64,000 nt of DNA. It comes from Castellaniella sp034674885 (GTDB lineage: Bacteria; Pseudomonadota; Gammaproteobacteria; Burkholderiales; Burkholderiaceae_B). The translations under genes were made by a program, and so were the position numbers. Positions 38,726 through 46,653 of this stretch are shown here, piece by piece (position 1 is the first letter of the stretch; every line of letters begins with the position of its first letter). The stretch lies in contig NZ_JAUCDS010000002.1 of assembly GCF_034674885.1 (NCBI RefSeq), positions 62,001-126,000 on the forward strand. The letters run 5' to 3'. Under the pieces are notes generated by a model. It was not told where the DNA came from, did no database searches, and saw nothing but the letters and a program-made list of their open reading frames with translations.

Positions 38726-39888
38726 TGTTGAATCGCTGGCAAAAGACGGTCGTTGATCAGCTCGGCAATGTTGTTCCGTGGGCCGCGCTGATCATTCGAC
38801 GCGAAGCGGATCAGATGCCCGCCACGGTCTACCGCGACCGCGAAGGCACAGACCCGTATCCTGCTGGACAAGTCGTGGCCGACGGCAGCGGGTTCGCCTA
38901 TTTCTATACCGCGCCTGGCCTGTATCGAATCACCGGCCAGAATCCGGCAATCGACTGGCGGGACGTTGGCATAGGCGCGCCGTTCGATCCTGATGCGCTG
39001 GGAACCGCCGCCGGCGCGGATCTGATCGAGAGCCGGTATGACGCTACGCCTGGGCGGGTCGTTACCGTGGGAGGCTTTGGCGTGGGGGTGCCGGGCGATG
39101 AAGCGCTGGCGGCCCTGGATGTCGATCTCGATACTGTGCTCATCAGCGGCGATTACTACTGCGCCGACACCTGCGATAACCTGCCCGGCGCCTTGCCGGG
39201 TTTCCTTTCTGTGTTTGCTGGGAGCGACCCGGATAGGAAGCTGCAGCGGTTTGTCGAGGACATCGCCGATGGAAAGGAGTATCGGCGAATCGTGGGCGGG
39301 ACGCCGGGCGTCGAGTGGCAAGAATCGGGTGGTGGCAGTGGTGGTGGCGGGGATCCGTGGGCGATGCAGGCCATCGGGAAAGAATTCTCCCTGCATCCGA
39401 ACGCCCCTCTCCCGCCTACAGATGACCCGTCGTTCCGCTACATCATCCTGACGGCGGGCCTTGACGGCGCGGGCCAGTACAACGAAGGCGTGCTCACGGA
39501 CGAGACCGTGACGGGCTCTGATCCGACGATCACGGCTACAGCAGTCGTGTCGCTCGCCGGATCGCCAATGGACGGACAGACCATCGACCTGATCAACACG
39601 TCTCGCGTGTTTCCGCGCCCTGGCCCTGCGGCTGGGCCGATTGTGGATAGCGCGAATATTAACCACACTCACGCAGGTACTGCGCTGTCGGCGGGGGCAC
39701 ATACCCACACCATCTCGGCTGGAAGTGGGACGGGGACTGGTGCGGGGCAAAACAGTGCTGTGGCTGGTGGGGCGCGGTCTACCGGCTCCGCAGGTGCCCA
39801 CACTCACAACTTAGCGATCAGCCCCACAGGCACCGATGAGGCCCGCCCCCGCTACATTCCCCGCATATATCTGATGAGGATCCTCTGA
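38725..39888 (+). CDS. tail fibre with HxH metal-binding tip
   Basis: 387 residues from the ATG at 38725. The N-terminal domain (1-95) attaches to the tail tip (LNRWQKTVVDQLGNVVPWAAL). A middle region has GDYYCADTCDNLPGALPGF and a Gly/Ser linker at about 215. The C-terminal part has three His-x-His motifs: NHTHAG, GAHTHTIS and GAHTHNLA, as in trimeric fibre tips of T4 gp37 and lambda Stf type that bind metal ions along the needle. Ends RPRYIPRIYLMRIL, the usual collar-like close. Probable receptor-binding protein. Confidence 0.85.
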   Translation: MLNRWQKTVVDQLGNVVPWAALIIRREADQMPATVYRDREGTDPYPAGQVVADGSGFAYFYTAPGLYRITGQNPAIDWRDVGIGAPFDPDALGTAAGADLIESRYDATPGRVVTVGGFGVGVPGDEALAALDVDLDTVLISGDYYCADTCDNLPGALPGFLSVFAGSDPDRKLQRFVEDIADGKEYRRIVGGTPGVEWQESGGGSGGGGDPWAMQAIGKEFSLHPNAPLPPTDDPSFRYIILTAGLDGAGQYNEGVLTDETVTGSDPTITATAVVSLAGSPMDGQTIDLINTSRVFPRPGPAAGPIVDSANINHTHAGTALSAGAHTHTISAGSGTGTGAGQNSAVAGGARSTGSAGAHTHNLAISPTGTDEARPRYIPRIYLMRIL

Positions 39889-40337
39889 TGCCCTACGCAA
39901 CCGCTGGCGGGGTATCCCGCGCTGATATGTCCGACGATCCTGCGTGGATCGAAATTGATGAGAGCCAGTATGCGGCCGCCCTGGCTGGGATGCAGTCCGG
40001 CAAGATCGTCAGCATCGACGGCGGCTTCGATCTGGTCGATCCGCCGAAGCCGGAAGAGCCGCCCGCACCGGATCCGGAACCGGACGGCCCGCCCACGGTC
40101 GTGACCCGAGCTCAGGGTAAGGCGGCGCTGATAGGCGCAAGCCTCTGGGCCCAGGTGCAGGCCTACGTCGACGCGATCGAGGACCCAACCCAGCAGGCCC
40201 TGGCCCGCGTGGCGCTCGATGACACGACGGAATGGCGGCGTGACTCGCCCTTCTTGGCGACCGCCGCAGCGGCGCTGGGGCTGACGGACAAGCAGCTGGA
40301 CGATCTGTTCGTCGCGGCTGTCTCCATCGTTCTGTAG
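39888..40337 (+). CDS. tail fibre-associated protein
   Basis: 149 residues, sharing one base with the fibre stop. The middle is Pro-rich (PPKPEEPPAPDPEPDGPP) and the C-terminal domain VTRAQGKAALIGASLWAQVQAYVDAIEDPTQQALARVALDDTTEWRRDSPFLATAAAALGLTDKQLDDLF is a helical module found on many phage proteins next to fibre genes. It may be a fibre chaperone or a tip protein. Confidence 0.7.
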   Translation: MPYATAGGVSRADMSDDPAWIEIDESQYAAALAGMQSGKIVSIDGGFDLVDPPKPEEPPAPDPEPDGPPTVVTRAQGKAALIGASLWAQVQAYVDAIEDPTQQALARVALDDTTEWRRDSPFLATAAAALGLTDKQLDDLFVAAVSIVL

Positions 40338-40360
40338 CCCCCAAACAATCAGATCAACCG

Positions 40361-40387
40361 CCCGCCCTGCGCGGGTATTTTTTTGGA
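40361..40387 (+). terminator. terminator between tail and lysis genes
   Basis: CCCGC and GCGGG pair around CCTGC, followed by TATTTTTTT. It lies after the fibre-associated gene and before the first holin-like gene. Confidence 0.7.
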
Positions 40388-40395
40388 AACGCAGG

Positions 40396-40725
40396 ATGCA
40401 GATGCTCGAGAACATCAGCCCCAAGGTGTGGGCGGCGCTGGTCGGGGCCGTCGGCGCCGTGATCGGCATGACAACGATCGTCACTGGCCTGACCTGGCGG
40501 CAGAAGATCTCAATGCTTTTTGCCGGGATGGCTCTGGCGGTCTTGTTCACGCCAATCATCGTCGAGTGGATGCAGCTGCCCGAGTCCTGGTCCGATGGGG
40601 TGTCCGCGCTGATCGGCATCCTGGGCTGGGCCGCGGTGGGCAAGGTCCTGTTGACGATCCAGAGCGCCGATGCTTGGGGGTTGTTCGCCGACGTCGTGCG
40701 CGGCTGGTTTGGACGGAGGTCGTGA
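40396..40725 (+). CDS. holin-like membrane protein
   Basis: 109 residues with two or three hydrophobic helices: VWAALVGAVGAVIGMTTIVTGL, ISMLFAGMALAVLFTPIIV and VSALIGILGWAAVGKVLLTI. It ends WFGRRS, a positive tail. It lies first in the lysis cassette, followed by a second membrane protein, endolysin and spanins. It would form the membrane lesion that sets the time of lysis. Confidence 0.8.
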   Translation: MQMLENISPKVWAALVGAVGAVIGMTTIVTGLTWRQKISMLFAGMALAVLFTPIIVEWMQLPESWSDGVSALIGILGWAAVGKVLLTIQSADAWGLFADVVRGWFGRRS

Positions 40726-40726
40726 T

Positions 40727-41020
40727 ATGTGGGCTGCAATTTATGCCGTGTCCCAGCTCATTGTGTTTGTCGTGTGCTGCTGGGCGGTACTTTCGCCACG
40801 CGTCAATGACGGGTTGCTGGGGCGCATCAGTCTGATCTTGATGCTGTTTGCCAGTCTGGGCTGCATCGCCTGGGCCATTCACTGGCCCTGGGAGGTCCAG
40901 CGGCCTGGGGCCATGTTCTCGCTGGCTGTGGCCGGCATGGCCATCCGGTGCTGGTGGATGAAGACGTGCGGGCCGAATGTGCGCCGGCACATCAAACGGA
41001 GGATCCGCAAATGCAATTGA
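40727..41020 (+). CDS. second holin-like / antiholin-like membrane protein
   Basis: 97 residues from the ATG at 40727, with GGAGG upstream. Three hydrophobic stretches: IYAVSQLIVFVVCCWAVL, ISLILMLFASLGCIAWAIHW and AMFSLAVAGMAIRCWWM, and a basic tail (RRHIKRRIRKCN). A second holin-like gene next to the first is common, one acting as antiholin or regulator. Overlaps the endolysin by ten bases. Confidence 0.72.
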   Translation: MWAAIYAVSQLIVFVVCCWAVLSPRVNDGLLGRISLILMLFASLGCIAWAIHWPWEVQRPGAMFSLAVAGMAIRCWWMKTCGPNVRRHIKRRIRKCN

Positions 41021-41457
41021 CGCCTCATTTTTTCCTGGCCGAATTCATGCGGTCCGACACGGCCCGCATGCTGGGCATCGACAACAAGCCGACACGCCAC
41101 CACCTGGCCAACCTGCACGTTCTTGCGGCCAAGTTGGAGGAGGTGAGGGCGCTGTTCGGCGCGCCCCTCATCATCACGTCAGGCTATCGGTCGCCGGCGC
41201 TCAATCAAGCGGTGGACGGATCGGCCACGTCGTCGCATTGCGAGGGCCTGGCCGCAGATTTCCACGTGCCCGCGTTCGGCCCCGATCAGGCCGTGGCCCA
41301 GGCCATTGCGGATTCCGCGCTGGAATTTGATCAGCTCATCTTCGAGCAAGCCCGTACGCACTGGGTCCACCTGGGCGTAGGCGATCGCATGCGCCGCGAG
41401 GTGCTGTCCTGGCGGTCCGGTCGAGGGTATCAGCGCGGCATTGTGAGGATCGCATGA
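41011..41457 (+). CDS. endolysin, peptidase M15 family
   Basis: 148 residues from the ATG at 41011. TPHFFLAEFMRSDTARMLGIDN is the start of peptidase M15_3-type endolysins; ITSGYRSPALNQAVDGSATSSHCEGLAADFHV gives the zinc ligands H and D, and THWVHLGV the last His. It cuts the peptide cross-links of peptidoglycan. No signal peptide, so holin-dependent release. Overlaps the i-spanin by four bases. Confidence 0.92.
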   Translation: MQLTPHFFLAEFMRSDTARMLGIDNKPTRHHLANLHVLAAKLEEVRALFGAPLIITSGYRSPALNQAVDGSATSSHCEGLAADFHVPAFGPDQAVAQAIADSALEFDQLIFEQARTHWVHLGVGDRMRREVLSWRSGRGYQRGIVRIA

Positions 41458-41876
41458 TCGCCGCCGCACTCAAGGCCCTGGCCGGGTGGCGGGGCTACGC
41501 GGCCGCCGCCTTGGCTGGGGCCCTGGTTGCTGGGCCCGCCGCGTGGACAGTCCAAGGCTGGCGCCACGACGCCAAGATCTCGGGCATGGAGCGTGACAAG
41601 GCGCAGGTCGATGCCCGAGCATCCCGCCAGGCCCTGGCCGACATCCAGGCAAACATCGAAACCGTTGCCGCCGCTGGCCGCCGGGCCGCTGCCGTGGGCC
41701 CGACCCTGACGGCCCAGATCAACAAACTCACCGGGGCTCTACGTGATGCGCCACCTTTGCCTGACGGCTGCCGCCCTGATCCTGTCCGGATGCGCAGCCT
41801 CGAATCCTCCGTTGACGCCGCGAACCGTGCCGCCGCTGGACAGCCAGCTGGCGCAGCCGTGCCCGCAGATCCCTGA
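41454..41876 (+). CDS. i-spanin (Rz-like)
   Basis: 140 residues. One N-terminal membrane anchor (YAAAALAGALVAGPAAWTV) is followed by a long periplasmic coiled coil (MERDKAQVDARASRQALADIQANIETVAAA) and a Pro/Ala-rich end. This is the inner-membrane subunit of the spanin complex that fuses inner and outer membranes at the end of lysis. The o-spanin gene lies mostly inside its 3' part. Confidence 0.85.
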   Translation: MIAAALKALAGWRGYAAAALAGALVAGPAAWTVQGWRHDAKISGMERDKAQVDARASRQALADIQANIETVAAAGRRAAAVGPTLTAQINKLTGALRDAPPLPDGCRPDPVRMRSLESSVDAANRAAAGQPAGAAVPADP

Positions 41877-41997
41877 GCCGCCGGCGGGCGATTACGATGC
41901 CTGGCAGGCTTGGGTGCAGGATCAGGTGCTGGTGGCGTATGGGGTGTGTGCAGCCCGGCACCGGGAGGCGGTGGGGGCTTATGAGTCGCTGCGGTGA
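41746..41997 (+). CDS. o-spanin lipoprotein (Rz1-like), embedded in the Rz gene
   Basis: 83 residues from the ATG at 41746 (a GTG lies just before). A lipoprotein signal MRHLCLTAAALILSGCA has its lipobox LSGC at about 13-16. The mature protein is Pro-rich (PPLTPRTVPPLDSQL, PCPQIPEPPAGDY), typical of Rz1. It overlaps the i-spanin gene in another frame for 131 bases and the end of the integrase gene by 19 bases. Confidence 0.88.
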   Translation: MRHLCLTAAALILSGCAASNPPLTPRTVPPLDSQLAQPCPQIPEPPAGDYDAWQAWVQDQVLVAYGVCAARHREAVGAYESLR

Positions 41998-42899
41998 TCG
42001 CCACTGTGCATATTCGGCATTTGTAGTCGCACCGTTTTCCACTCCCCCGCAGAAAGCCCGCGATCATCGTTGTAAAGGTTCGTCGTTCTTGGAAACTTGT
42101 GTCCCAGCAACGTTTGGGTGTCTACGCCTTGGTGGCGATATAGCCTTTCTGCAAGGGACCTTACTTCGTGCAGCGAAGGCAGGCTTTGGCCTGAGTCGAC
42201 GGAAATAGTGACTGTTTTTCGGCATTCCGAAAAAAGGTTCGTCAACCGGTGCGGCGGACTCTGATTTCCCTTGCGCATCGGAAGCATGTACGGGGACCCT
42301 TTGGCTGCAAGGCGACATTCTTCAATAGCGTCTTGGAGAGATACGTCGATTGCATCAAGTCGCAGGGTAGTCGGAATGCGGATATGCCGCCCGGTTTTTT
42401 GTTGTATGACATGCAGGTGTCCGTCTTGAACGTCTGCAAATCTCGCAGTGCATAGATCCGCACGCCGCTGTGCTGAAACAAGTGAAAGAAGCAGCATTCT
42501 GCGCTGAATAGAACCGTTTGGCGCCAGGGCGTACATGTCTTGCCAGCTTTCGAGCGTGAGCCTTCTACGCTTGATTTTCGGCTTGATGGGACGCACAGAG
42601 TCAGCCGGATTACGAAAAACCAATCCGTTCAGCAGGGCCTCATAAAAGAGGTCTTTTGCCTCAATAATGATGCGCCTGGCGGCAGTCTGTTTTCCCGTTT
42701 CTGCAACTTTTTTTGCCATCGCTGCCAGTTCGAATGGCATGATGCTATCGATGATGCGATTGCCGAACGCAGCCTCCAAATACCCCAGCCACAACCCCTT
42801 GTCTTGCAGTGTTTTCGGCTTTACTTCTCGTTCAGAAATGATCTTTTTGTACGTGACAATCCACGCGGACAGCGTCCGCTCCGGCGCAATTGCTTCCAC
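41979..42899 (-). CDS. int: tyrosine-type phage integrase
   Basis: 306 residues from a GTG start with AAAGGAA upstream. The catalytic set is visible: Arg146 (SAQRRADL), Lys168, His244/Arg247 (LHEVRSLAERLY), His267 (LLGHKF) and Tyr276 (TTNLYNDD). The N-terminal part is an arm- and core-binding region (residues 8-100). It inserts and excises the phage at its attachment site and lies near tRNA-Cys, the likely target. It is convergent with the lysis genes and overlaps the o-spanin by 19 bases. Confidence 0.92.
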   Translation of the reverse strand: MEAIAPERTLSAWIVTYKKIISEREVKPKTLQDKGLWLGYLEAAFGNRIIDSIMPFELAAMAKKVAETGKQTAARRIIIEAKDLFYEALLNGLVFRNPADSVRPIKPKIKRRRLTLESWQDMYALAPNGSIQRRMLLLSLVSAQRRADLCTARFADVQDGHLHVIQQKTGRHIRIPTTLRLDAIDVSLQDAIEECRLAAKGSPYMLPMRKGNQSPPHRLTNLFSECRKTVTISVDSGQSLPSLHEVRSLAERLYRHQGVDTQTLLGHKFPRTTNLYNDDRGLSAGEWKTVRLQMPNMHSGDHRSDS

Positions 42900-42983
42900 A
42901 ATAATTTCCTTTCATCTGCGTTCGATCTGGAATGACCAACGCGCTGCCTGCGCGGCAGATATTGAGGAAATCTCGTCGCAATT

Positions 42984-43220
42984 CTAAGCCGTTCTGTGCG
43001 GCTGTGCTTCGGCTATAGCCGCCCATTCTCCTATGCCAGCCGCCAGTGCCGCACAGGCCAACGCTGTACGCCGGTCAATTTCTACAAGCTTTCCGGTCTG
43101 AAAGCTGGCGCCGCGCTCCCAGGCCTGCAGGGTGGGGAGCGATACCCCCAAAGCCTGAGCTGCGGCCCGTTGAGACATTCCCATGTGCTGGCGCCAGGCC
43201 TGAAAGTCTGCCGGATTCAT
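42984..43220 (-). CDS. XRE-type HTH protein, candidate antitoxin
   Basis: 78 residues from the ATG at 43220. NPADFQAWRQHMGMSQRAAAQALGVSLPTLQAWERGASF is a canonical HTH_3 domain with helices 2-3 at SQRAAAQALGV and LPTLQAWERG. The rest is an Ala-rich helix. Its start overlaps the stop of the upstream ART-like gene by four bases, the layout of a toxin-antitoxin operon (toxin first). It could bind the palindrome in the operon's promoter. An alternative is an excisionase-like regulator for the nearby integrase. Confidence 0.75.
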   Translation of the reverse strand: MNPADFQAWRQHMGMSQRAAAQALGVSLPTLQAWERGASFQTGKLVEIDRRTALACAALAAGIGEWAAIAEAQPHRTA

Positions 43221-43672
43221 TCGCGCACCATTTCGTTTTCGCGGCCCAGCATGTCGATCAGGTAGGCCGTGCCTTGTTCGTCGGAGACAGCGACACCACG
43301 AAAGTCCAGCAGGGCGGCGGCGCGGGCGGTGAAGTGCTGGACGTCCCATGACAGATCGGCCGCGTCTTCCATGTCGATTCCATCCAGGTCGTGGACTTGT
43401 TGCGATTCTTCGATCAGGGCCTCGGCCGTGGCTTCGTCGATGTCCATGCGGGCAGCCAGTTCGGCGACCAGGGGCCGCAGCTTTTCGGCGTCCTCGTGAT
43501 AGAACAACCGACCGGCGTCGATGATGCTGTCTTCGTCGATATCCAGGCTGTACACCAGGGCCTCGCCGGCGGTCATCGTGTAGACGTGGCTGGAGAAGAA
43601 CAGGAAGCTGCCGAAGCGACCGGCTTCGGTGATCTTGCTGATTTCGGTTGGGCTGGTGTGGAATAGTTGCAT
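43217..43672 (-). CDS. putative ADP-ribosyltransferase-like toxin
   Basis: 151 residues. The N-terminus MQLFHTSPTEISKITEAGRF, then GSFLFFSSHVYTMTAGEALVYSLDID, and the C-terminus LLDFRGVAVSDEQGTAYLID follow the ART-fold layout: H-T near residue 5, a Phe/Ser strand with Tyr near 31, and an acidic Glu near 132 in a DxxGV.V.DE.G..Y.I motif. A four-base overlap couples it to an XRE HTH gene. Together they look like a toxin-antitoxin pair beside the attachment site. ADP-ribosylation is inferred from motif layout only. Confidence 0.65.
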   Translation of the reverse strand: MQLFHTSPTEISKITEAGRFGSFLFFSSHVYTMTAGEALVYSLDIDEDSIIDAGRLFYHEDAEKLRPLVAELAARMDIDEATAEALIEESQQVHDLDGIDMEDAADLSWDVQHFTARAAALLDFRGVAVSDEQGTAYLIDMLGRENEMVRE

Positions 43673-43688
43673 TTCTGTTCCTCTGATT

Positions 43689-43726
43689 AATGACTAAATT
43701 ATATAGTCATTAGAAGAAGAAAGCAA
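43689..43726 (-). promoter_or_regulatory. promoter and operator of the toxin-antitoxin pair
   Basis: On the minus strand TTGCTT (43721-43726) and a perfect TATAAT (43698-43703) are 17 bases apart. An inverted repeat AATGACTA/TAGTCATT (43689-43696 and 43704-43711) encloses the -10. A bound HTH protein would block the promoter, the usual autoregulation of such operons. Confidence 0.75.
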
Positions 43727-43777
43727 GGTTGGTATTTACCCTATATCCCGCAGCACCAGCGCAAACTGCTCAGGCGC

Positions 43778-43803
43778 AAAAAAGCCCGCGCTGTGGCGGG
43801 CCT
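43778..43803 (-). terminator. intrinsic terminator after tRNA-Cys
   Basis: Read leftward, GCCCGCCACAGCGCGGGC forms a GC-rich stem and is followed by six T. It lies about 50 bases after the tRNA gene and would end its transcript. If the phage entered at the tRNA end, this terminator is phage-borne and replaces the host one. Confidence 0.7.
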
Positions 43804-43851
43804 TATGTCGATTTTTCCCCACACGGTGGGCCGGTAAATCTTCGGAAACCT

Positions 43852-43925
43852 TGGAGGCGCAAGCCGGAATCGAACCGACGTATACGGATTTGCAGTCCGC
43901 TGCATCACCACTCTGCCATTGCGCC
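43852..43925 (-). tRNA. tRNA-Cys (GCA)
   Basis: On the minus strand GGCGCAA pairs with TTGCGCC to close the acceptor stem, the anticodon loop reads CTGCAAA with anticodon GCA, the T arm holds GGTTCGATTCC, and CCA is encoded. Length 74 with CCA. tRNA genes are common phage attachment sites; this one lies about 0.95 kb from the integrase start, with the toxin pair in between. Confidence 0.95.
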
Positions 43926-43976
43926 GGTGATGGACTGGGGCAATCCAGTCAAGTCCAGCATTATACGATAAATTTT

Positions 43977-45302
43977 TCAGCGCATCTCGAACGCCTCCCG
44001 GTGCACCGGCACGTCTTTCAGGCCCAGGGCCTGCAGGCCGGTTTCCAGCTGGCGGGCCAGGCCGGCCGGGCCGCAGAACCAGACGTCCAGCGCTTCACCG
44101 GCTTGCACCCCGCTTTCCTGGCGCAGGATGCGCGCATCCAGCCGCTGTCCGGCGCTGGCGTCATGCACGTGCAGCGTGATGCGCGGCAAGGTGGCGCACA
44201 GGTCGCGCAGGCGGCCGACAAAGGGATCGCGGGCGGCGTCGCGCACGCAGTAATGCAGCTGTGCCTGAGGAGCGGCGTCGGGCTGGTCCTGCAGCGATTC
44301 CAGCCAGGCCAGGAACGGCGTGATGCCGATGCCGCCGGCGACCCAGGCCTGGCGGTCCTCTCCCCGGCGGTGGTCGAAGCGGCCATAGGGGCCTTCGATC
44401 TGTACAGGCTGGCCGGCCTGCAGGTTGTGCGCCAGCGTACGGGTGTAGTCGCCCAGGGCCTTGATCTGGAATGTCAGGCGGTCCGCCTGGCCGGCGCTGG
44501 CGATCGTGTAGGGATGAGCGCCCTCGCGAGCGTCGAAGGTCACGAAGGCGAACTGGCCCGCCTGGTGGCCAGGCCAGCTTTTCTCCATCGTGCAGTTCAC
44601 TTCCGTGATGCCGCCTTCCAGCTGGCGAATGGAGTCGATGTGCCCGGCATGCCGGCGGCCTTGGCCGATGCGCTGGCGCAGGGCCGGGATGGCCGACAGG
44701 CTGCCGCCCAGCATCAGGACGCCCATGATCAGCCCCAGCGGCTGCAGCCACCAGGCGGCTGGGGTCAGGGCCACACTGTGAAAGACCAGGGCCAGATACA
44801 GCAGCGGCATGACCCGGTGCAGGATGCGCCAGGATTTGTAGGGGAAGGCTTTCCACAGGCTGATCACCAGGGAAACGATCAATGCGTAGATGACCCACTC
44901 CCCGATGTCCTTGGCCAGGCCGTGGCTGGACTGCAGGAAGTCCACCACGGCGACCTTGGGGGGTTTGTTCACGGCGGCGCCGACCAGCGCGCGCAGGGCG
45001 CTCCCGCCGATTTCCATCAGCCAGTGGGTGATGCCCAGGCTGATCGCCAGGATGCCGGCCCATTTGTGCAGGCGGTAGATGCGGTCCATGCCACCCAGGG
45101 CGGGTTCCAGCCAGGCGGGGCGGATGGCCAGCATCATGGTCAGGGACATCAGGCCCATGGCCCAGATGCCGGTCAGGTAGATGCCCTGTTTGCGGGCGAC
45201 CCAGGCGGCGTCGCCGGGCATGGGGTTCAGAACGAATGCGTCCCAGGCCCAGGCCAGGGTCAGGATCCCCAGAAAGGAGAGCAGAACGGTACGTGTCTTC
45301 AT
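43977..45302 (-). CDS. ferric-reductase-like membrane oxidoreductase
   Basis: 441 residues from the ATG at 45302, with GGAAG upstream. The N-terminal half has about six helices with conserved histidines (LHKWAGILAISLGITHWLM, ILHRVMPLLYLALVFHSV), a ferric-reductase-like (Fre/NOX) haem domain. The C-terminal half is a ferredoxin-NADP reductase-like module: HPYTIAS for FAD, GPYGRFD, GGIGITPFLAWL for NAD(P)H and VWFCGPAGLA. It would move electrons from cytoplasmic NAD(P)H through haem. Chromosomal gene next to tRNA-Cys. Confidence 0.9.
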   Translation of the reverse strand: MKTRTVLLSFLGILTLAWAWDAFVLNPMPGDAAWVARKQGIYLTGIWAMGLMSLTMMLAIRPAWLEPALGGMDRIYRLHKWAGILAISLGITHWLMEIGGSALRALVGAAVNKPPKVAVVDFLQSSHGLAKDIGEWVIYALIVSLVISLWKAFPYKSWRILHRVMPLLYLALVFHSVALTPAAWWLQPLGLIMGVLMLGGSLSAIPALRQRIGQGRRHAGHIDSIRQLEGGITEVNCTMEKSWPGHQAGQFAFVTFDAREGAHPYTIASAGQADRLTFQIKALGDYTRTLAHNLQAGQPVQIEGPYGRFDHRRGEDRQAWVAGGIGITPFLAWLESLQDQPDAAPQAQLHYCVRDAARDPFVGRLRDLCATLPRITLHVHDASAGQRLDARILRQESGVQAGEALDVWFCGPAGLARQLETGLQALGLKDVPVHREAFEMR

Positions 45303-45478
45303 GCGGACTTCCATGTGCGGGCCGATCGGTTCGGCGATGAAGGCAGTATGGAAGCCGCTGCCTGAATCAGGGGTGAAGCAGCCGTTCAGGTGGGGTTCAT
45401 GTCGGCGCGGTGGTTCTTGGTAAGATATTTTTCTTTGCCGGCGCCATTTCGCCCTGCTGAACACGACTGGATCATTTC

Positions 45479-46612
45479 ATGGGAACCCTCCTGCCCTTTG
45501 TCACCGGCCTCATCTGGTTGTACGCCGTGTGGCGTTTTGTCTGGCCCTTGCCTTGCGGGTTGGGGGGGCGGGTAGCCCTGGCGGTGGTTCTGCTGCTGGC
45601 CGCTCAGTATCACCAGATCACGGGGCGATTTTTCGGCACGCTGGGGTCCCCGGAATTGCCTCAGTGGATCCTGATCGGCCTGAGCTGGGCCTTTGGCGTG
45701 GTGTTGCTGCTGGCGCTGCTGTTGCTGCTGCGCGATATCGTCGGCCTGCTGGTGTGGCTGCCGGCGCGTGGCGCAGGGCGTGTGATCCTGCAGGGTCGGG
45801 CGGTGGGGCTGTCCATCGGCGGGCTGGCGCTGGTCTTGTCTGCCATCGGGGTCTGGCAGGCCGTCAAGATCCCCAACGTCCGCACCGTGGCGGTCACGAT
45901 CCCCGGCCTGCCCGCTGCATTTGACGGTTATCGCATTGTGCAGCTGACAGATCTGCATGCCAGCCGCCTGCTGCCACAATATTGGCAGGCTGCCGTGGTG
46001 GCGCGCGCCAACCAGCTGGATCCGGACCTGATCGTCATCACGGGCGATCTGGCCGATGGCATGCCCGAACTTCGGGCGGATGACGTCAGGCCCTTGCAGG
46101 ATCTGCGGGCGCACGATGGCGTGCTGGCAATTCCGGGCAATCACGAGTACTACGCCGACTACGTCCGCTGGATGCAGGCCTATCGTGCCCTGGGTCTGAC
46201 CATGCTGGAAAACAGCCATGTCCTGATCCAGCACGACGGCGCATCGCTGGCGGTGGCCGGGATGACTGACCGTCAGGCGGGGGCCTTTGGCCTGCCGCGC
46301 CCCGACCTGAAGGCCGCCTTGCACGGAATTCCCGAAGGGGCGCCGGTGATTCTTCTGGAACACCGGCCGGGCGATGCGCCCGCCAATGCACGCGCGGGCG
46401 TGGCGCTGCAGTTGTCGGGACATACCCATGGCGGCCAGATCCTGGGGGTGCATTTCATCACCCAATGGGCCAATGACGGATTCGTCTCCGGCCTGTACCA
46501 GGTCGGGCCCATGGCGCTGTACGTCAGCAACGGCACTGGCTTGTGGAACGGCCTGGCGATCCGCCTGGGGCGGCCTTCGGAAATCACGCAGATCGTGCTG
46601 CGGGCCAAATGA
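45479..46612 (+). CDS. membrane-anchored metallophosphoesterase
   Basis: 377 residues. Four hydrophobic helices fill the first 125 residues. The calcineurin-like domain follows: QLTDLHAS (Asp/His), VITGDLADG, AIPGNHEYY and LSGHTHGGQI, the full metal-binding set. This is the YaeI/YkuE-type family. Diverges from the ferric reductase-like gene, with 176 bases between starts. Substrate unknown; the domain is expected on the far side of the membrane. Confidence 0.9.
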   Translation: MGTLLPFVTGLIWLYAVWRFVWPLPCGLGGRVALAVVLLLAAQYHQITGRFFGTLGSPELPQWILIGLSWAFGVVLLLALLLLLRDIVGLLVWLPARGAGRVILQGRAVGLSIGGLALVLSAIGVWQAVKIPNVRTVAVTIPGLPAAFDGYRIVQLTDLHASRLLPQYWQAAVVARANQLDPDLIVITGDLADGMPELRADDVRPLQDLRAHDGVLAIPGNHEYYADYVRWMQAYRALGLTMLENSHVLIQHDGASLAVAGMTDRQAGAFGLPRPDLKAALHGIPEGAPVILLEHRPGDAPANARAGVALQLSGHTHGGQILGVHFITQWANDGFVSGLYQVGPMALYVSNGTGLWNGLAIRLGRPSEITQIVLRAK

Positions 46613-46653
46613 GGCCGCTGCTCGTCTGAGTCAACCAAACAGGATACGTGTCG

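Noticed and set aside
38506..39807. 433-codon leftward frame inside the tail fibre gene
   Set aside because: Opposite to the fibre gene with its HxH motifs; Arg-rich and without an RBS.
43851..45365. 504-codon rightward frame through tRNA-Cys and the ferric-reductase-like gene
   Set aside because: It reads across a tRNA and antisense to a gene with clear FAD and NAD(P)H motifs; the composition (Gln/Gly/His/Ala-rich) is typical of a shadow frame.
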